From Monomorium pharaonis (Eukaryota; Arthropoda; Insecta; Hymenoptera; Formicidae), in contig NC_050470.1 of NCBI RefSeq assembly GCF_013373865.1, forward strand, positions 30,673,585 to 30,737,584: a DNA stretch of 64,000 bases, in the 5' to 3' direction. The position numbers were made by a program, and so were the translations under genes. The notes under the pieces are model-generated. The model had not been told where the DNA came from. It did no database searches and worked only from the letters and a program-made list of their open reading frames with translations. Position 1 is the first letter of the stretch; each line of letters begins with the position of its first letter. Below, one piece after another: positions 1 to 11,059 of this stretch.

Positions 1-1801
1 GTGGAAGCGCGTTACATTGGTAGGCTGGTATCATTCTCACCCACGCTCTCACGCGTCACCTTCTCTGAGAGATGTGGACTCTCAGTTGGACTATCAGATC
101 AAGATGAAAGGATTTAGCGATAACGGATACATACCATGCGTAGGATTAATATGCTGTGAGTGTGTCTCAAAGACACTTTCTTTGTTACATACAGCGTGTA
201 TAAGCTGAGCGATCGTTATTTTTTATTTTGTAGCACCTTACAACATGGACGGCAATTGTTACGAATCGAATTTCAATGTTTTCTGGTCTTTGCCGCCACC
301 TGAAAACAGACCCCACGAATATCCTCGTCCAATGCTTCTCAGTTACACATTATCACAGGAGCACTTTCTCTCTCAGGATACATTGGAGGAGATTGTAAAT
401 ATTTTTTAATAATTAACTCTTGTACTAACACTTCCTCTGTACATAAATTGAAGTACAACAATTAAGCAAACTGTACATATAAATATTTTAAAATGAATTA
501 ATTAGATTCTGTAAAAGATCCCATTTATTATATTGTGATGTTTACTGATATTTATTTGTATTGTTTATCTTTGTAGAGAAGATGTATAGAATATTATAAG
601 AGCGAAGGTGGAATCGACTTTACTGCCACTTTTAATGGTAATACAACGTATCTCGAGCGTTTAAGAGTGAGTAAATTATTATTGACGAATGCAAGTAAGT
701 TCTTATTAATCATGCATATAATAATTCATTATTCATCAATAGTGTTCCTTGGCATCGAAATTGCCTGGTCGAAATAGATCGAACAACTCGTATTGGGATG
801 TGATCAGGGAGATGATCTGTCCAGGGTCTGAGGATTCCGGCAACACACCCGAATTCCTGACCATGAAATTTCCCTTGGTACCCTCCTCAGAATCGCTCGG
901 GCCGCCAGTTCCACCTGGCGTAGGCCTCACGGCCAATAATGCGGCTGTTTTCCTCGCGCCGGTCAACTTTAAACCCGACGGTGCCATAATCACGCCCACG
1001 TCCAAGCCGTTTGTGTTACAACCGTCAACCTCACGGGACAGCATAAAAAAAGACGGCAGTATAAGTTCTAATGACGCTGCATCTATCACACAGATAAAGG
1101 ACAGTTCCGTTGGTTCCAAACACATATCGCCGGAGATAATCCCGAGCTTCCAGTCCGGTGAACTCACAGTTTCTGTGAAGAATGCAAAGTGCGACTACGA
1201 TTTTTCATCCACAGATTTCTCCAAACTGCCGAACCTGGTTGGTGACGGTAGTGCCAAATCCCGAACGTCGACGAATCCCGACTTTCCTCTAGCGGATATC
1301 ACTCAACAGATCACGAAGTTCTCGGATTTAACGAAGCTGGCGAATTTTCCCACTGCTGATCTGGCAAAACTGTCTAGCTTTTCCATTGCGGACTTTACGC
1401 GAACTTCATCACCCTCGCCGTCGACGTATATGCGCAATATTGCGAATCTGTTCGGTCCTCTCGGCAAGATCTCGCCGGCAAAAGACATGGACAGTGAACG
1501 CAAATCGGGTGATTACGTCACCGTCGATATCACATCACCCTTCAAGGGTATCAGCTCGTCGGATGTTTGCAGAAACTTCTCGGTGGATGATTATACAAAT
1601 GATCGAAAGAAATTGGACGCGCAGACTGACCCGACGAAAATCGGCAGACCCGGCGAATATCAGGGAACGGAGGACTTAACAATATCGAATGTTAAATCTG
1701 ATTTTGGAAGTATGTTAGACATGACGGCGTTACATAAAAAGCAACAATCGTCACAATCAGCTGACATGGGAGATTCCTTGAATCTTTCTAAAGATCGGTA
1801 A
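1..1801 (+). CDS. MPND: MPN/JAMM domain protein, MPND-type (3' part; gene starts before the window)
   Basis: Predicted zinc-dependent JAMM protease of the MPND family (a nuclear, chromatin-linked MPN protein). Visible exons are 1-155, 234-394, 577-666 and 743-1801, all with GT-AG borders and matching phases. Exon 1 carries a complete JAMM core (HSHP, then a serine, then LRD), so the zinc ligands H, H and D are intact; the upstream glutamate is outside the window. A conserved MPN tail follows (GYIPCVGLI, NVFWSLPPPENRPHEYPRP, YWDVIREMICPG). The last ~250 residues are Ser/Asp/Thr-rich and probably disordered, with loosely repeated 'ADxxKxSxFxxAD' units around positions 1280-1400. Stop TAA is at 1799-1801. 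The family call rests on the JAMM signature and the distinctive C-terminal block; the N-terminal part is missing from the window. Confidence 0.85.
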
Positions 1802-1956
1802 ATCTATAACATATATTTACACAAAATATTATATTGGTAAAAAATTATTCTAAAACTTGTCGAAAAATTTATCAATGTTCGAAATTATTAATTTTACTCG
1901 AACAGAATATATGGTTAGAAATTACATAAATCTCATTTATATTATTAATAGCTTTA

Positions 1957-1962
1957 AATAAA
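1957..1962 (+). other. Polyadenylation signal AATAAA after the MPND-type gene
   Basis: Canonical AATAAA lies about 155 bases after the stop codon, in AT-rich 3' UTR-like sequence. Seen in the sequence; its use is inferred. Confidence 0.45.
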
Positions 1963-2123
1963 AGTATTATTGACATTTACTAGATACATTAACGTTGCGT
2001 GTGATGTTATTTTAAATCATTTACATCTTAAATTATTTTAAATTTTATTAATCAGTATTTTTTTAATATGTAAGAATACACAACAACTATATTGTCAATG
2101 TAATGCATTAGTATCAAGACTTA

Positions 2124-2256
2124 GGGTTCCAACTTCTTGGTAAATTTACCTACCAGGTAAGCATGTGTCTATCTTCATTTCTTTTCTTAAATAAATAAAG
2201 ACGAACATATATTTACCTGATAGGTAAGTTTACCAAGAAGTTGGAACAACCGACCC
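2124..2256. mobile_element. Palindromic MITE (PIF/Harbinger-like), copy 1 of a family found twice here
   Basis: A 133 bp palindromic element flanked by a 3 bp direct repeat TTA (2121-2123 and 2257-2259). The ends read GGGTTCCAACTTCTTGG and its imperfect reverse complement, followed by an inner inverted stretch (TAAATTTACCTACCAGGTAA against TTTACCTGATAGGTAAGTTTA). There is no coding capacity. A 3 bp TTA/TAA target-site duplication plus GGG-type ends fits PIF/Harbinger MITEs (family knowledge). A second copy sits at about 58517-58639. Confidence 0.8.
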
Positions 2257-2659
2257 TTATTAATAAAATGTTAATTTTGTTTTATGCTCAAATTTATCTT
2301 TTGCATTTGTACTGATTGTGAGATATATGAAAATGTATGTAAGTTGTGGATATTAAATGAACTTCTACAGTGATTTTTTATACAAATGGATATTTTGTTT
2401 GCTTAATTTTATATTGGCCTGGAAGTATTATGACTATACATAATTATATTATATGACACTGGCGATTTATAATTGCATATAAATAAATATTAAAATAAAT
2501 AATTCATTATAGATAAAAAAAGATAGTAATTATTTTTCTAACCGTTTTATTAGAAACAACTAATATATATTATACAGTTTTTTTAAATGTAAAATAAGTA
2601 TTAATTTTACAATATGTAGCTTACTGAAAAATGTAATTTCGTGAAATTATCAACATTAA

Positions 2660-2816
2660 GGGCTGATTTCACAATCTTCAGTTACCTTAACCGACCGATT
2701 ATTTTATTGGAATTGATCAATCGTATTTGTCGTTAAGCGAAATTAACAAATGCGATTGGTCAATTCCAATAGAATAACTGGCCGGTTGATTTAACCAGAG
2801 TTTGTGAAACCGGCCC
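2660..2816. mobile_element. Palindromic MITE (PIF/Harbinger-like), different family
   Basis: A 157 bp element with ends GGGCTGATTTCACAA and its near reverse complement TTGTGAAACCGGCCC, flanked on both sides by TAA (2657-2659 and 2817-2819). The interior is also inverted: ATTGGAATTGATCAATCG against a right half reading CGATTGGTCAATTCCAAT with minor changes. Non-coding. The TAA target duplication supports a Harbinger-type mechanism. Confidence 0.78.
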
Positions 2817-3195
2817 TAAAAGATTTTCTAACTATTAGTCTATCAATATATTAGAAACATTTCAATTATAGAGTAAGAAAATGCAATTATTAGAATTATG
2901 ACAACTATTTAAAAATAATTTATACTCAATTACATGTATAGATGCTTTTAATATAGACTTTTTCTTGACTTTGTGATATAAATCTCTTATATACTGATAT
3001 TTTTTTCTTTTAGTTTGTCATTGAATTGAAGAAGATCCAAAACAAATCAAGATATGTTTAATGTGTTGTTAGGAACACATTAACATTCATTTATGCAAAA
3101 CTGGTATTCCTCATATCTTGGTCTTCATCAAGTGTATATATGTATATATACCTATACTTTTTATTTTTCTCAACGGCGCATAGTCTTATTCAAGA

Positions 3196-3870
3196 ATGAA
3201 GATGAAACGTTTGTACACCGGAATTGTACTTCTCATGTATAATTACATGATACAAAGCCAGGATGTGATATTCCCAATTGACGAGGAGACGTTTCATGTT
3301 AGCGGTGGTAACTCTACGGTAATCTATTGTAAATATAAAATTATTATAAAAGTTATATATATATATATATTTGTTTTTTTATCTGCTCGTTCTCAGATGA
3401 TAACGGAACGTATACCCGTGTTAATACCGAGCAGTTGTCCGGAAAACATGCTTCTCTATCCAGGCAGTGGTTCGAAGGATTCCTGGGTGTGCGATTGTAA
3501 GCCACGATTCCTGTACTTCCCATTGAACAACTCTTGTCATGAGGCCTACAGGCAAGGCCCTTGTCCATCCGGAAATTATGTTGTACTTCCTAAGAATGAG
3601 GCACTTCCTCATTGCATAGAAAATCCTTGCTTCGAGGACGGCATGGTGCCCTACAACGGCATGTGTTATCCTCTCCGAACTAGAGGTCCGTGTTCGTCTA
3701 AAGAAGTGTTACAAGTAAACGAGACCACCTTTCAATTGGAATGTGTGTTGGTGGCTGTGCATGATAACACTGTGTCTTTCGTGGGAACAACAGCTGTTCC
3801 TAAAAGGACGTGTCCATTAGATAGTTGTAGATGCATATTTGCAAAAATTTTCAATATACAAATTTTCTGA
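3196..3870 (+). CDS. Secreted cysteine-rich DUF4789 protein
   Basis: Predicted secreted protein of 198 residues from two exons, 3196-3318 and 3397-3870, joined in phase 0 across a 78 bp intron. Residues 1-~22 form a signal peptide (MKMKRLYTGIVLLMYNYMIQSQ). The mature part is cysteine-rich with the arthropod DUF4789 pattern: WVCDCKPRFLY, then CHEAYRQGPCPSGNYVVLP, then PCFEDG and GMCYPL...GPCS. There are two N-glycosylation sequons (NNS, NET). DUF4789 proteins are extracellular with no assigned biochemical role. The last ~15 residues after TCPLDSC are hydrophobic and unlike the rest, so a missed 3' exon or a degraded end is possible. It lies between the MPND-type gene and NFS1 on the same strand. 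Confidence 0.75.
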   Translation: MKMKRLYTGIVLLMYNYMIQSQDVIFPIDEETFHVSGGNSTVIYCKYKIIIKVIYIYIFVFLSARSQMITERIPVLIPSSCPENMLLYPGSGSKDSWVCDCKPRFLYFPLNNSCHEAYRQGPCPSGNYVVLPKNEALPHCIENPCFEDGMVPYNGMCYPLRTRGPCSSKEVLQVNETTFQLECVLVAVHDNTVSFVGTTAVPKRTCPLDSCRCIFAKIFNIQIF

Positions 3871-4628
3871 TCCATGAAGTTTTTTAGTCCATTTTCGTTG
3901 CTTATTTGCATTTTACATAATATACATTTCATTATATAATTGTATTTTTTATTATATCATATCAAGATAATTTTAATATTTAGAATTTAGAATAACTCTG
4001 AGAACAAGATGTAATTTTGATACATAAAAATATGATAAATAATTTTTTATAAGTTTGAATACGTGTTTAGGGTTTATAAAAAAGTCGCATTTATGTATGA
4101 CAAATAAATAAAAGTATTATAATATGCAAGTAACAGAAGTATATAATTGCGTTAAAAATTTTTCTGATTTTATTATACAATAAAATTAAACTATAAAATT
4201 TTTGTTATTAAATATCAATATACGAGGGTTATTGAAAAACCTTCCTTCAATTGTAAACGAGAATTGCAGAATCGTATTCGTATTATTCTAAAATCATGTG
4301 TTCTAATCCAGAAAAAAAAATTTTTTTTCGAAATTGATCGATTCTGCGTTTGTCACGCTGCGAATGTAAGTCACATGGAGGCTCGATGTTACAAGCTTTC
4401 CGATTGGCTGTTCAATAGGAAATTTTCAATGTCCCGAAAATCTTTCCTTCCGACAGCCAATCATCTCGCGAAAAACGCGTTTATGTCCGTCGTTTCTTTA
4501 TTGCTCACTTCGACTCGTTCGCCGCGGTTGTTTCAATATACACGTCACTGTTACTGGGAGGTTAGAACATGTCAGCTCTTGGAATGTGTGGTTTATCTTC
4601 CCGAAAATAGTTACGCGTGACGATCAGA

Positions 4629-7320
4629 ATGTTTCGTTCAACGAGGGGTTTGATCTTTACGTTGCATCGCGCGAAAAATTTGCATACATGCGGTCAACGA
4701 TTGTCGGAAGTCGCTGCCGAAAATGAATGTGCGTATATTATCGTTTGACATAAAGTCACAATATCTTAACTGTAATTGCTTGTTTGATGTAGCTCCCATC
4801 ACGGATGAGTACAAAAAGGGTCAGATAAGGGAGCAGGAGAGGGCTCTTTACTTGGACGCCCAAGCTACCACTCCACTGGTAAGTCCAAAGTGTGATGTCA
4901 TGTGATGCAATCCATGAATGTGTTGAAATGTTGAATTGCTAGGACCCCCGAGTATTGGATAAGATGATGCCATATCTGACTGTGTATCATGGCAACCCAC
5001 ATTCCAGAACTCACATGTATGGCTGGGAAGCAGAAGAGGCAGTTGAGCATGCTCGCCAGGTTGGTATTTTAAATATGCACATTTTTGTATTCCATGGTTG
5101 CATGATTAAAAAAATTATTTGCCTGCTTTTAACAGCAAGTTGCAAACCTGATAGGAGCGAACGAGAAGGAAGTGGTATTTACATCCGGAGCAACGGAATG
5201 TAATAATATTGCTGTAAAGGGTACAGCAAGGTTCTATAAATCCAAGAAAAATCATGTTGTAACAACCCAGATAGTAAGAAATCAATATAATAAATTTCTT
5301 TTTTTTCTTAACACAAATTTGCAAATAACTTTTTTTACTTAGGAGCACAAATGCGTACTGGATTCCTGTAGAGCCTTGGAAATGGAAGGTTTTGATGTAA
5401 CATACATTTCTGTGAAACCAAATGGTCTTATTGATCTCGATGAATTAGAAGCAGCCATTAGACCGACTACATCACTAGTTTCTATAATGATGGTAAATAA
5501 TGAAATTGGTGTTCAGCAGCCTATTGAAGAAATTGGCAAAATTTGTAGGTGCATATCAGGATTTAATTCTAAAATTATATTTTATCATAAATCTTCTCTG
5601 CGTATTACCACTAATCAAATTTAATAACATCTGTAATTATAACTACTAATGTAAATGTCTTCTGAACATGAATTAAATTTAATTTTATACCATCAAATTG
5701 GATTTTGTATTTATATGATATGTTTAGTAGTTATAATTATGAATATTATTAAATTCAATTAATGGGTAATGTGCAAATGTATAGTTATAATCTTAATTTC
5801 ACTTTCTAATTGTATAGGAAGAAAAAGGTTTTCTTCCACACAGATGCTGCACAAGCCATAGGCAAAATACCAATTGATGTTAACACTATGAATATTGATC
5901 TCATGTCTATCAGTGGTCATAAATTATATGGTCCAAAAGGTAATTTTGTTATTACATAAACTACAATTTACCGTCACGAAAAAAATATTTTTCTGTAATT
6001 TGTTTTGGAGATAGCAGGCATTATTAAACAAAATAAAAATAAATGTTTTTAAAAATTTATATGATTTTGTCTAAAATACAATTTTCACATGTAATAAATT
6101 ACAAAAATTATTCTATATTTGTAAAGAAAACTGTACATCTACGATCTTTATTTATCTATTTTGTTAATTATGTGTTAAGGTATTGGAGCCCTATATGTTA
6201 GAAGAAGGCCGCGAGTACGTGTGGAGCCGTTGCAAAGTGGCGGTGGGCAAGAAAGAGGAATGAGAAGCGGTACTGTGCCAACACCTTTGGCTGTAGGATT
6301 GGGCGCCGCATGCGAGTTAGCGCAAATAGAAATGGATGTAAGTAAAAATTTCGCTGCATATGATGATTGATGCATTTAAAATTAATAAAATTCACACTGT
6401 ATTTTTCAGTACGATCACAGATACATCAACATGTTGTCGAATCACCTGATCGAGAAGATAATGTCGAACTTGCCGCAAGTCGTGCGAAACGGCGATCCTG
6501 TGGCCTGGTATCCTGGCTGTGTGAATCTTTCGTTTGCTTGCGTGGAGGGTGAATCTCTGTTAATGGCTTTGAAGAAGGTAGCGCTGAGCAGCGGTTCAGC
6601 TTGCACCAGTGCTAGCTTGGAACCCAGCTACGTGCTGAGAGCAATTGGTGCTTCAGAGGATCTAGCTCACTCCAGTATTAGGTATGTACACTGAGATAAA
6701 GGAACTTGATTGATTGTAAAGTGGTCCTTAAAGGATCAATAATATTGTACAATATTTCTTTAGACAATTTCAATTGAAAACAAATTCAATATAGTCTCCA
6801 GACAGTCAATAATATTGGCCAATATTGAGCGTCCAAGGGCTTTAGTAATAACAGTTTCATACTTTATCTAACTTGCAGCTTATGTGATTTTAGATTCGGT
6901 ATTGGACGATTTACAACGTTCGAGGAAGTTGAATACACGGCAGACAGTACGATACAGCAAGTAAACCGTCTTCGGGAGATGAGGTAATGCATTCATCAAA
7001 TTATCATATAAACTTTTATTGCGAGTGTGATAAGACGTGGCAATGGATCTACTTCAAACTTACGTATGCGTTATGCTTTGGCTTTTAAGATTTGAAACGG
7101 TTGTAGTGTGTCTCGTTTCACGGAGGGAATGACTTTATCGTTGGTCATTTGTTTCGTGAGATCGCGATTATCTCTATTCCTCTACATCTATTAATCATTA
7201 TGACGACACAATGCGAAAACGTGTAGCAAAATTCTAACATTCTTGCTCATTTGCAGCCCATTGTGGGAGATGGTGCAAGCTGGTATCGACTTGAGCACTA
7301 TCAAATGGACTCAGCACTAG
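4629..7320 (+). CDS. NFS1: Cysteine desulfurase, mitochondrial
   Basis: PLP-dependent enzyme that takes sulfur from L-cysteine and passes it as persulfide to the ISCU scaffold, with ISD11 and frataxin, in the mitochondrial matrix. Ten exons: 4629-4728, 4793-4878, 4943-5059, 5136-5273, 5343-5548, 5818-5939, 6180-6337, 6410-6681, 6894-6983 and 7257-7320. They total 1,353 nt, 450 residues, the usual NFS1 length. The N-terminus is Arg/Lys-rich, lacks acidic residues and fits a mitochondrial presequence (MFRSTRGLIFTLHRAKNLHT). Visible motifs are LYLDAQATTPLDPRV, the PLP-contact TSGATECNN and HTDAAQ, the PLP lysine in SISGHKLYGPKG (~K250), and the mobile-loop catalytic cysteine in SSGSACTSAS (~C373). 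The C-terminal SPLWEM...IKW is typical. All key residues are present. Upstream sequence (4400-4620) is moderately GC-rich and promoter-like. Confidence 0.97.
5617..5756. repeat. Inverted repeat (MITE-like) inside an NFS1 intron
   Basis: Arms of about 33 bases, AAATTTAATAACATCTGTAA and onward at 5617-5650 against its imperfect reverse complement at 5722-5756, separated by about 70 AT-rich bases. It lies wholly in the intron between 5548 and 5818. No coding capacity. It is probably a small palindromic transposon remnant; no clear target duplication was seen. Confidence 0.5.
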
Positions 7321-7463
7321 TGCCTCATTATCGCGTTACAACTTTTACGAACTTAAGTATATACATATAGTATGTATATTGATCAAGTGTATAATATGAT
7401 ATCGATCGCAGATCACATTAATAGGACAAGCTTAATCGATTAAGGTATAATTTCGCAACGTAC

Positions 7464-7469
7464 AATAAA
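7464..7469 (+). other. Polyadenylation signal AATAAA after NFS1
   Basis: AATAAA about 145 bases after the NFS1 stop, in an AT-rich tail. The convergent Rab-like gene ends at 7740, leaving about 270 bases between the two. Confidence 0.45.
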
Positions 7470-7739
7470 TTTATAATTGAGAAAGTTTTTGTTGTCGCAT
7501 AATCCTAGACCTGATTTGATCGTGGCACACAACTTTTGTATATGTTAGTTATATCACGCTCATGATTTCTCCCCTTCTTTCTCTGCGCGAAATGCAACCT
7601 TCCCTCATAGGAAAGTTACGAGTGATAAGTGCTCAATATAAAAAAAGGTTTCTTCTTATACTTCTCTCACGATCCGTGTTAAGCCTTAGAGATTCTCAAA
7701 GACTGTATGTACATTGTGATCGCGAATATTAATCGTAGA

Positions 7740-8936
7740 TTAACACAAGCACGATGGATCGGTCGCTTCGTCCACATACGAAATCTTAAATCGATCCTTG
7801 TCCATCTCGTGAAGCTCCATTCGTGAACGATTAGCCTCGACCAGATGTTGCGCGATATCCTCAAACATCTCGTGTACGCCTTCGCCGGTTTTGCACGACG
7901 TTTTGTATATTCCCGAGATCAGATTGTGACATTGTTCACTAGGAGGTTTAATTTTTTAAAATTTGTTATTCATATATAAAAGCATGCATACTTGGAAATT
8001 ATGAATACCAGAATTGTTCCATCTCGGTGTCTGTGACTTGCGGTGCGACGCTCTCCAAGTCACTTTTGTTCCCACAGAGGAATATCTTCGCGTTCTCCGC
8101 GTACGTAACTATGTCGAGCAAATGCTGAGACAATAGATGAAAGGATGTCGAGTTATCCAGGGCAAACACTAGAATTGCAGCCTCGGCGAACTTGTAGTAA
8201 CTTGAGGTGACAGACGCCACTCTTTCCATACCGCCGGTGTCCCATAGTTGCAGCTGAAGAAAATAAAAGATGCAAAGTCAGAAATGTTGAGCTCAAGTTT
8301 CGTAAGAACAATACCATGTTCCACTTTCTGTGAGAACTGTGAGTATTTCAGAAAATATTGTTTTTAGATTTCTCAACTATACATTAATAACATATACTAC
8401 ATAATAATTAAATAAAACAACTCTTGTAGAATTAAAGCCTTATATTTAATATGTCGCAAGTTTAGTTTATCGCGCGATGTTCAATAATCAAAGATGCTCC
8501 GATATTTACATACTGATTTCAGTCTGGGAGAGCTCACTGTGCGCAGCTTGATTCTATAAGATCAGTAATACAAAACAAAATTATATACATTTCTATGATG
8601 CAATTTGGCAGTCGATAAAAGGAAAACGCAGAGAAGGAACCGAGGCAAAATTTTCCAAAGCTATACATCTCCCGTTTCGCAAAAAGGAGCAACTGACCTA
8701 CATATATGCATATATGGATGCGCGGACACTCATACATGCGTAACGTTGACACTTACCCGTATTCGTCTGTCCTCAACAACGTATTCCTTGTCGATGTTGT
8801 CGAGGCCTAGGGTCGACTTGCGGTCGTTGCTGGCGACGAACGTGTTGTTGGCGAAGCGCCGGAATAGCGACGTCTTGCCAACGCCGTACTCACCGCACAG
8901 TATAACCTTCTGCTCCGTTACCTTGACGGTCGCCAT
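7740..8936 (-). CDS. Rab-like small GTPase
   Basis: Predicted membrane-trafficking GTPase of 207 residues. Minus-strand exons are 8936-8757, 8253-8009 and 7938-7740; phases agree and the total is 624 nt. G motifs in order: P-loop CGEYGVGKTSL (~14-24), switch II WDTGGMERV (DTGG rather than the usual Rab DTAG), GNKSDL (base binding) and TSCKTGEGV (G5-like, in the last exon). The protein ends ...DPSCLC, a CxC-type double geranylgeranylation signal used by Rabs. The Rab subfamily is not assigned: the switch I region (RKSTLGLDNIDKEY) does not match one I can name. The ATG at 8936 lies in a CpG-rich first exon and precedes the P-loop at the usual distance. It converges with NFS1 and is head-to-head with SERAC1. 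Confidence 0.88.
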
Positions 8937-9825
8937 GTCGTGGCGCGGCGCCGTCGCCGGCTGCGATTACTGCTGCTAGCGGATCATCGCGGTGCACGCG
9001 CGCGTCTCTCATTCAACGGGGTCGTCGTCGACGTAAACGCCCGTGAAGATCTTCTACCGCGAGACGAAACCGAGCGTGACGAATCGCTCCAATTCCATAC
9101 GACCCGTTTCCTTTCGACCTGTCACTAATGTCACTTGTCAGTCGTGACGGCGCGACAGCGGCTGATTAATTAGGTCCGCCTTCTGCAGAGTAACAAAAGC
9201 AAAGAAATAGTGCACGCGAAGTTGATATCATTGAGCCGAATTATTCTTTTTTCATTTTTTATTCTATTTAATATTGCAAAGATTAATTTTTTTATTTCTT
9301 CAAGATTGGATGATTAATGTATGAAATGTGTAAGAAATATAGGAAAAAAATTTGTTTCGCGATATTTTTTTATATATATTTTTGAAAAGATAATAATATT
9401 GTATTTAATTGTAATTTAAAAAATTATTAGATTTTATGTAAGCTAGTCCATGTCTTTCTGAGTAAATAAAAAAAGGGAGAGTATGAATCTGAAACTTATC
9501 ACTTGCGATTTTTTTATAAGTTGTTTTGTCATTTTGTAATTCTTTGTAGAGTTGCAAACATTTTTTTTTAAATGATGTAAATATAATATAATCAGAGAGG
9601 AACCTGAGAGCAGTGGAGCGGTCATCGTGTCGTTTTAGGTGTTTTCATTCATCAACGCCTCTATGTGCACAAAATGTGCACATTAAACTACGTAGTCAAA
9701 TATCTATAAATCTCGTAGGTAATGTGCATGACTTGTTGGGTCTCTTCTATGCTATGTCCACGTTTATTTGGTTCTGTTTCATGCTATACCCGTAAATTTT
9801 ACAATTTTCTGAACACGCGAGACAC

Positions 9826-10085
9826 GCAGAGATACGCACGGAGTCGACAGAGCGTCCGACCGGCGCTGGAGTGGCGTACGTGACTGCTGGCAGGCAGACT
9901 CGGCGGTACTCGGCGCTAGTCTGCGCCACTCGGCGTTGCTAGGCGACCGACTTGTTGACTCGCCGCGCCTGCGCCGAGTAGCGCCGAGTCAACGTACGCC
10001 GCTGCCGCCGCCATGTTGCTCCGCGCTCCAGCGCCGGTCGGACGCATCGGACGTTCTGTTGACTCCGTGCGTGTTCGCGTCTCTT
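9826..10085. repeat. Inner CpG-rich palindrome of the 9.6-11.2 kb structure
   Basis: Left arm from 9826 (CGCACGGAGTCGACAGAGCG, then TCCGACCGGCGCTGGAG) reappears reverse-complemented at 10023-10085. The inner arms share GACTCGGCG(G/C)TACTCGGCG, about 18 of 19 bases. The centre, near 9935-9947, reads GTTGCTAGGCGAC, which fits the degenerate RFX X-box. The right arm carries an extra CCGCCATGTTG (10007-10017), like a YY1/Pho site. Motif matches are seen; function is not shown. Confidence 0.6.
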
Positions 10086-10098
10086 CAGAATTCATTGT

Positions 10099-10763
10099 GC
10101 GCAGGTACGGTGTTGTGTGGTGTTGTGTCGAGAGTCGTCGCGCTAGCAAACGAGCCATGTAAGATCTTCCGTAACAGAGACAGTATTCATGTGTAAAGCG
10201 CGGCATCGTGCGTTTGCGGGTTCCGAGTGAAGTGTTTGCGTGCGCATTCGAGCAAAGTTCGAAGAGGATACGTTCGATAGAGTATCGCGAGTGCCAATTG
10301 AAGTGCTACTAGTCGTCGTGCGAGCATACAAAATTCTCGAAACGATCAATTTGTCTCCGCGTTCGTTGTATCTCGGCGCATAATTTTTATTCAAACGGTT
10401 TTCTTCGGCCTGCGTTTCCACGAAGTTACGTGACGTTACGCCACTTTCGTGCCATGTTAATTGATTTTCGTTCTGGACAAAGTTTTCGTATGCGCGTATT
10501 TGCTCGAGGAGGGTACGCATTCACGTATTTTTTTAAATGTAACGGTCGCGCCAAGTGAAATTCTCGCGCGCGGTTTTACTCGTGTGATGATAATATATAT
10601 TATCCGTAATATCGGGATTGCCGAATAAAGTATGCCGAAAAAAGATCGTTATTAATGTGCGGTTCGAGAATAGCAGAATGATGTCAGCAGAAAGCGGCAA
10701 AGGAATGTCAGCAAAAGCAGAAAAGGAATGTAGCAGTAGCAGCAGGAGCAGCGACAGCAATCG
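10099..10763 (+). promoter_or_regulatory. Probable 5' UTR exon or promoter region of SERAC1 with a small upstream frame
   Basis: CpG-rich sequence ending in a good donor (CAATCG, then GTGAGTGA, at 10763/10764). It has an open frame from ATG 10678 (MMSAESGKGMSAKAEK and onward, Ser-rich) running to that donor. It is not linked in frame to the SERAC1 start, so it is more likely 5' UTR with an upstream ORF than coding. A separate lncRNA is also possible. Inferred from position and splice-site quality only. Confidence 0.35.
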
Positions 10764-11059
10764 GTGAGTGAATTTTTATCAAATCAATTAATTGAATTTA
10801 TATCGTATATGTGGTATTGCACTTTTATAGAACATGATTATGCACATTTGCATAAAACAGATTTAAAATATGAATGCATATAAATGTAAAATTTACGGGT
10901 ATGGCATGAGACAGAACCATAAACGTGGACATAGCATAGAAGAGACCCAAAAAATCATGCACATTATCTACGGGATTCATTATAGATATTTGACTACGTA
11001 GTTCAATGTGCACATTTTGTGCACATAGAGGCGCTGATGGATGAAAACACTTTGGCTGT

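Noticed and set aside
9916..10520. Minus-strand frames in the CpG-rich centre of the inverted-repeat structure
   Set aside because: They arise from palindromic CpG-rich sequence; no transposase or other domain signature.
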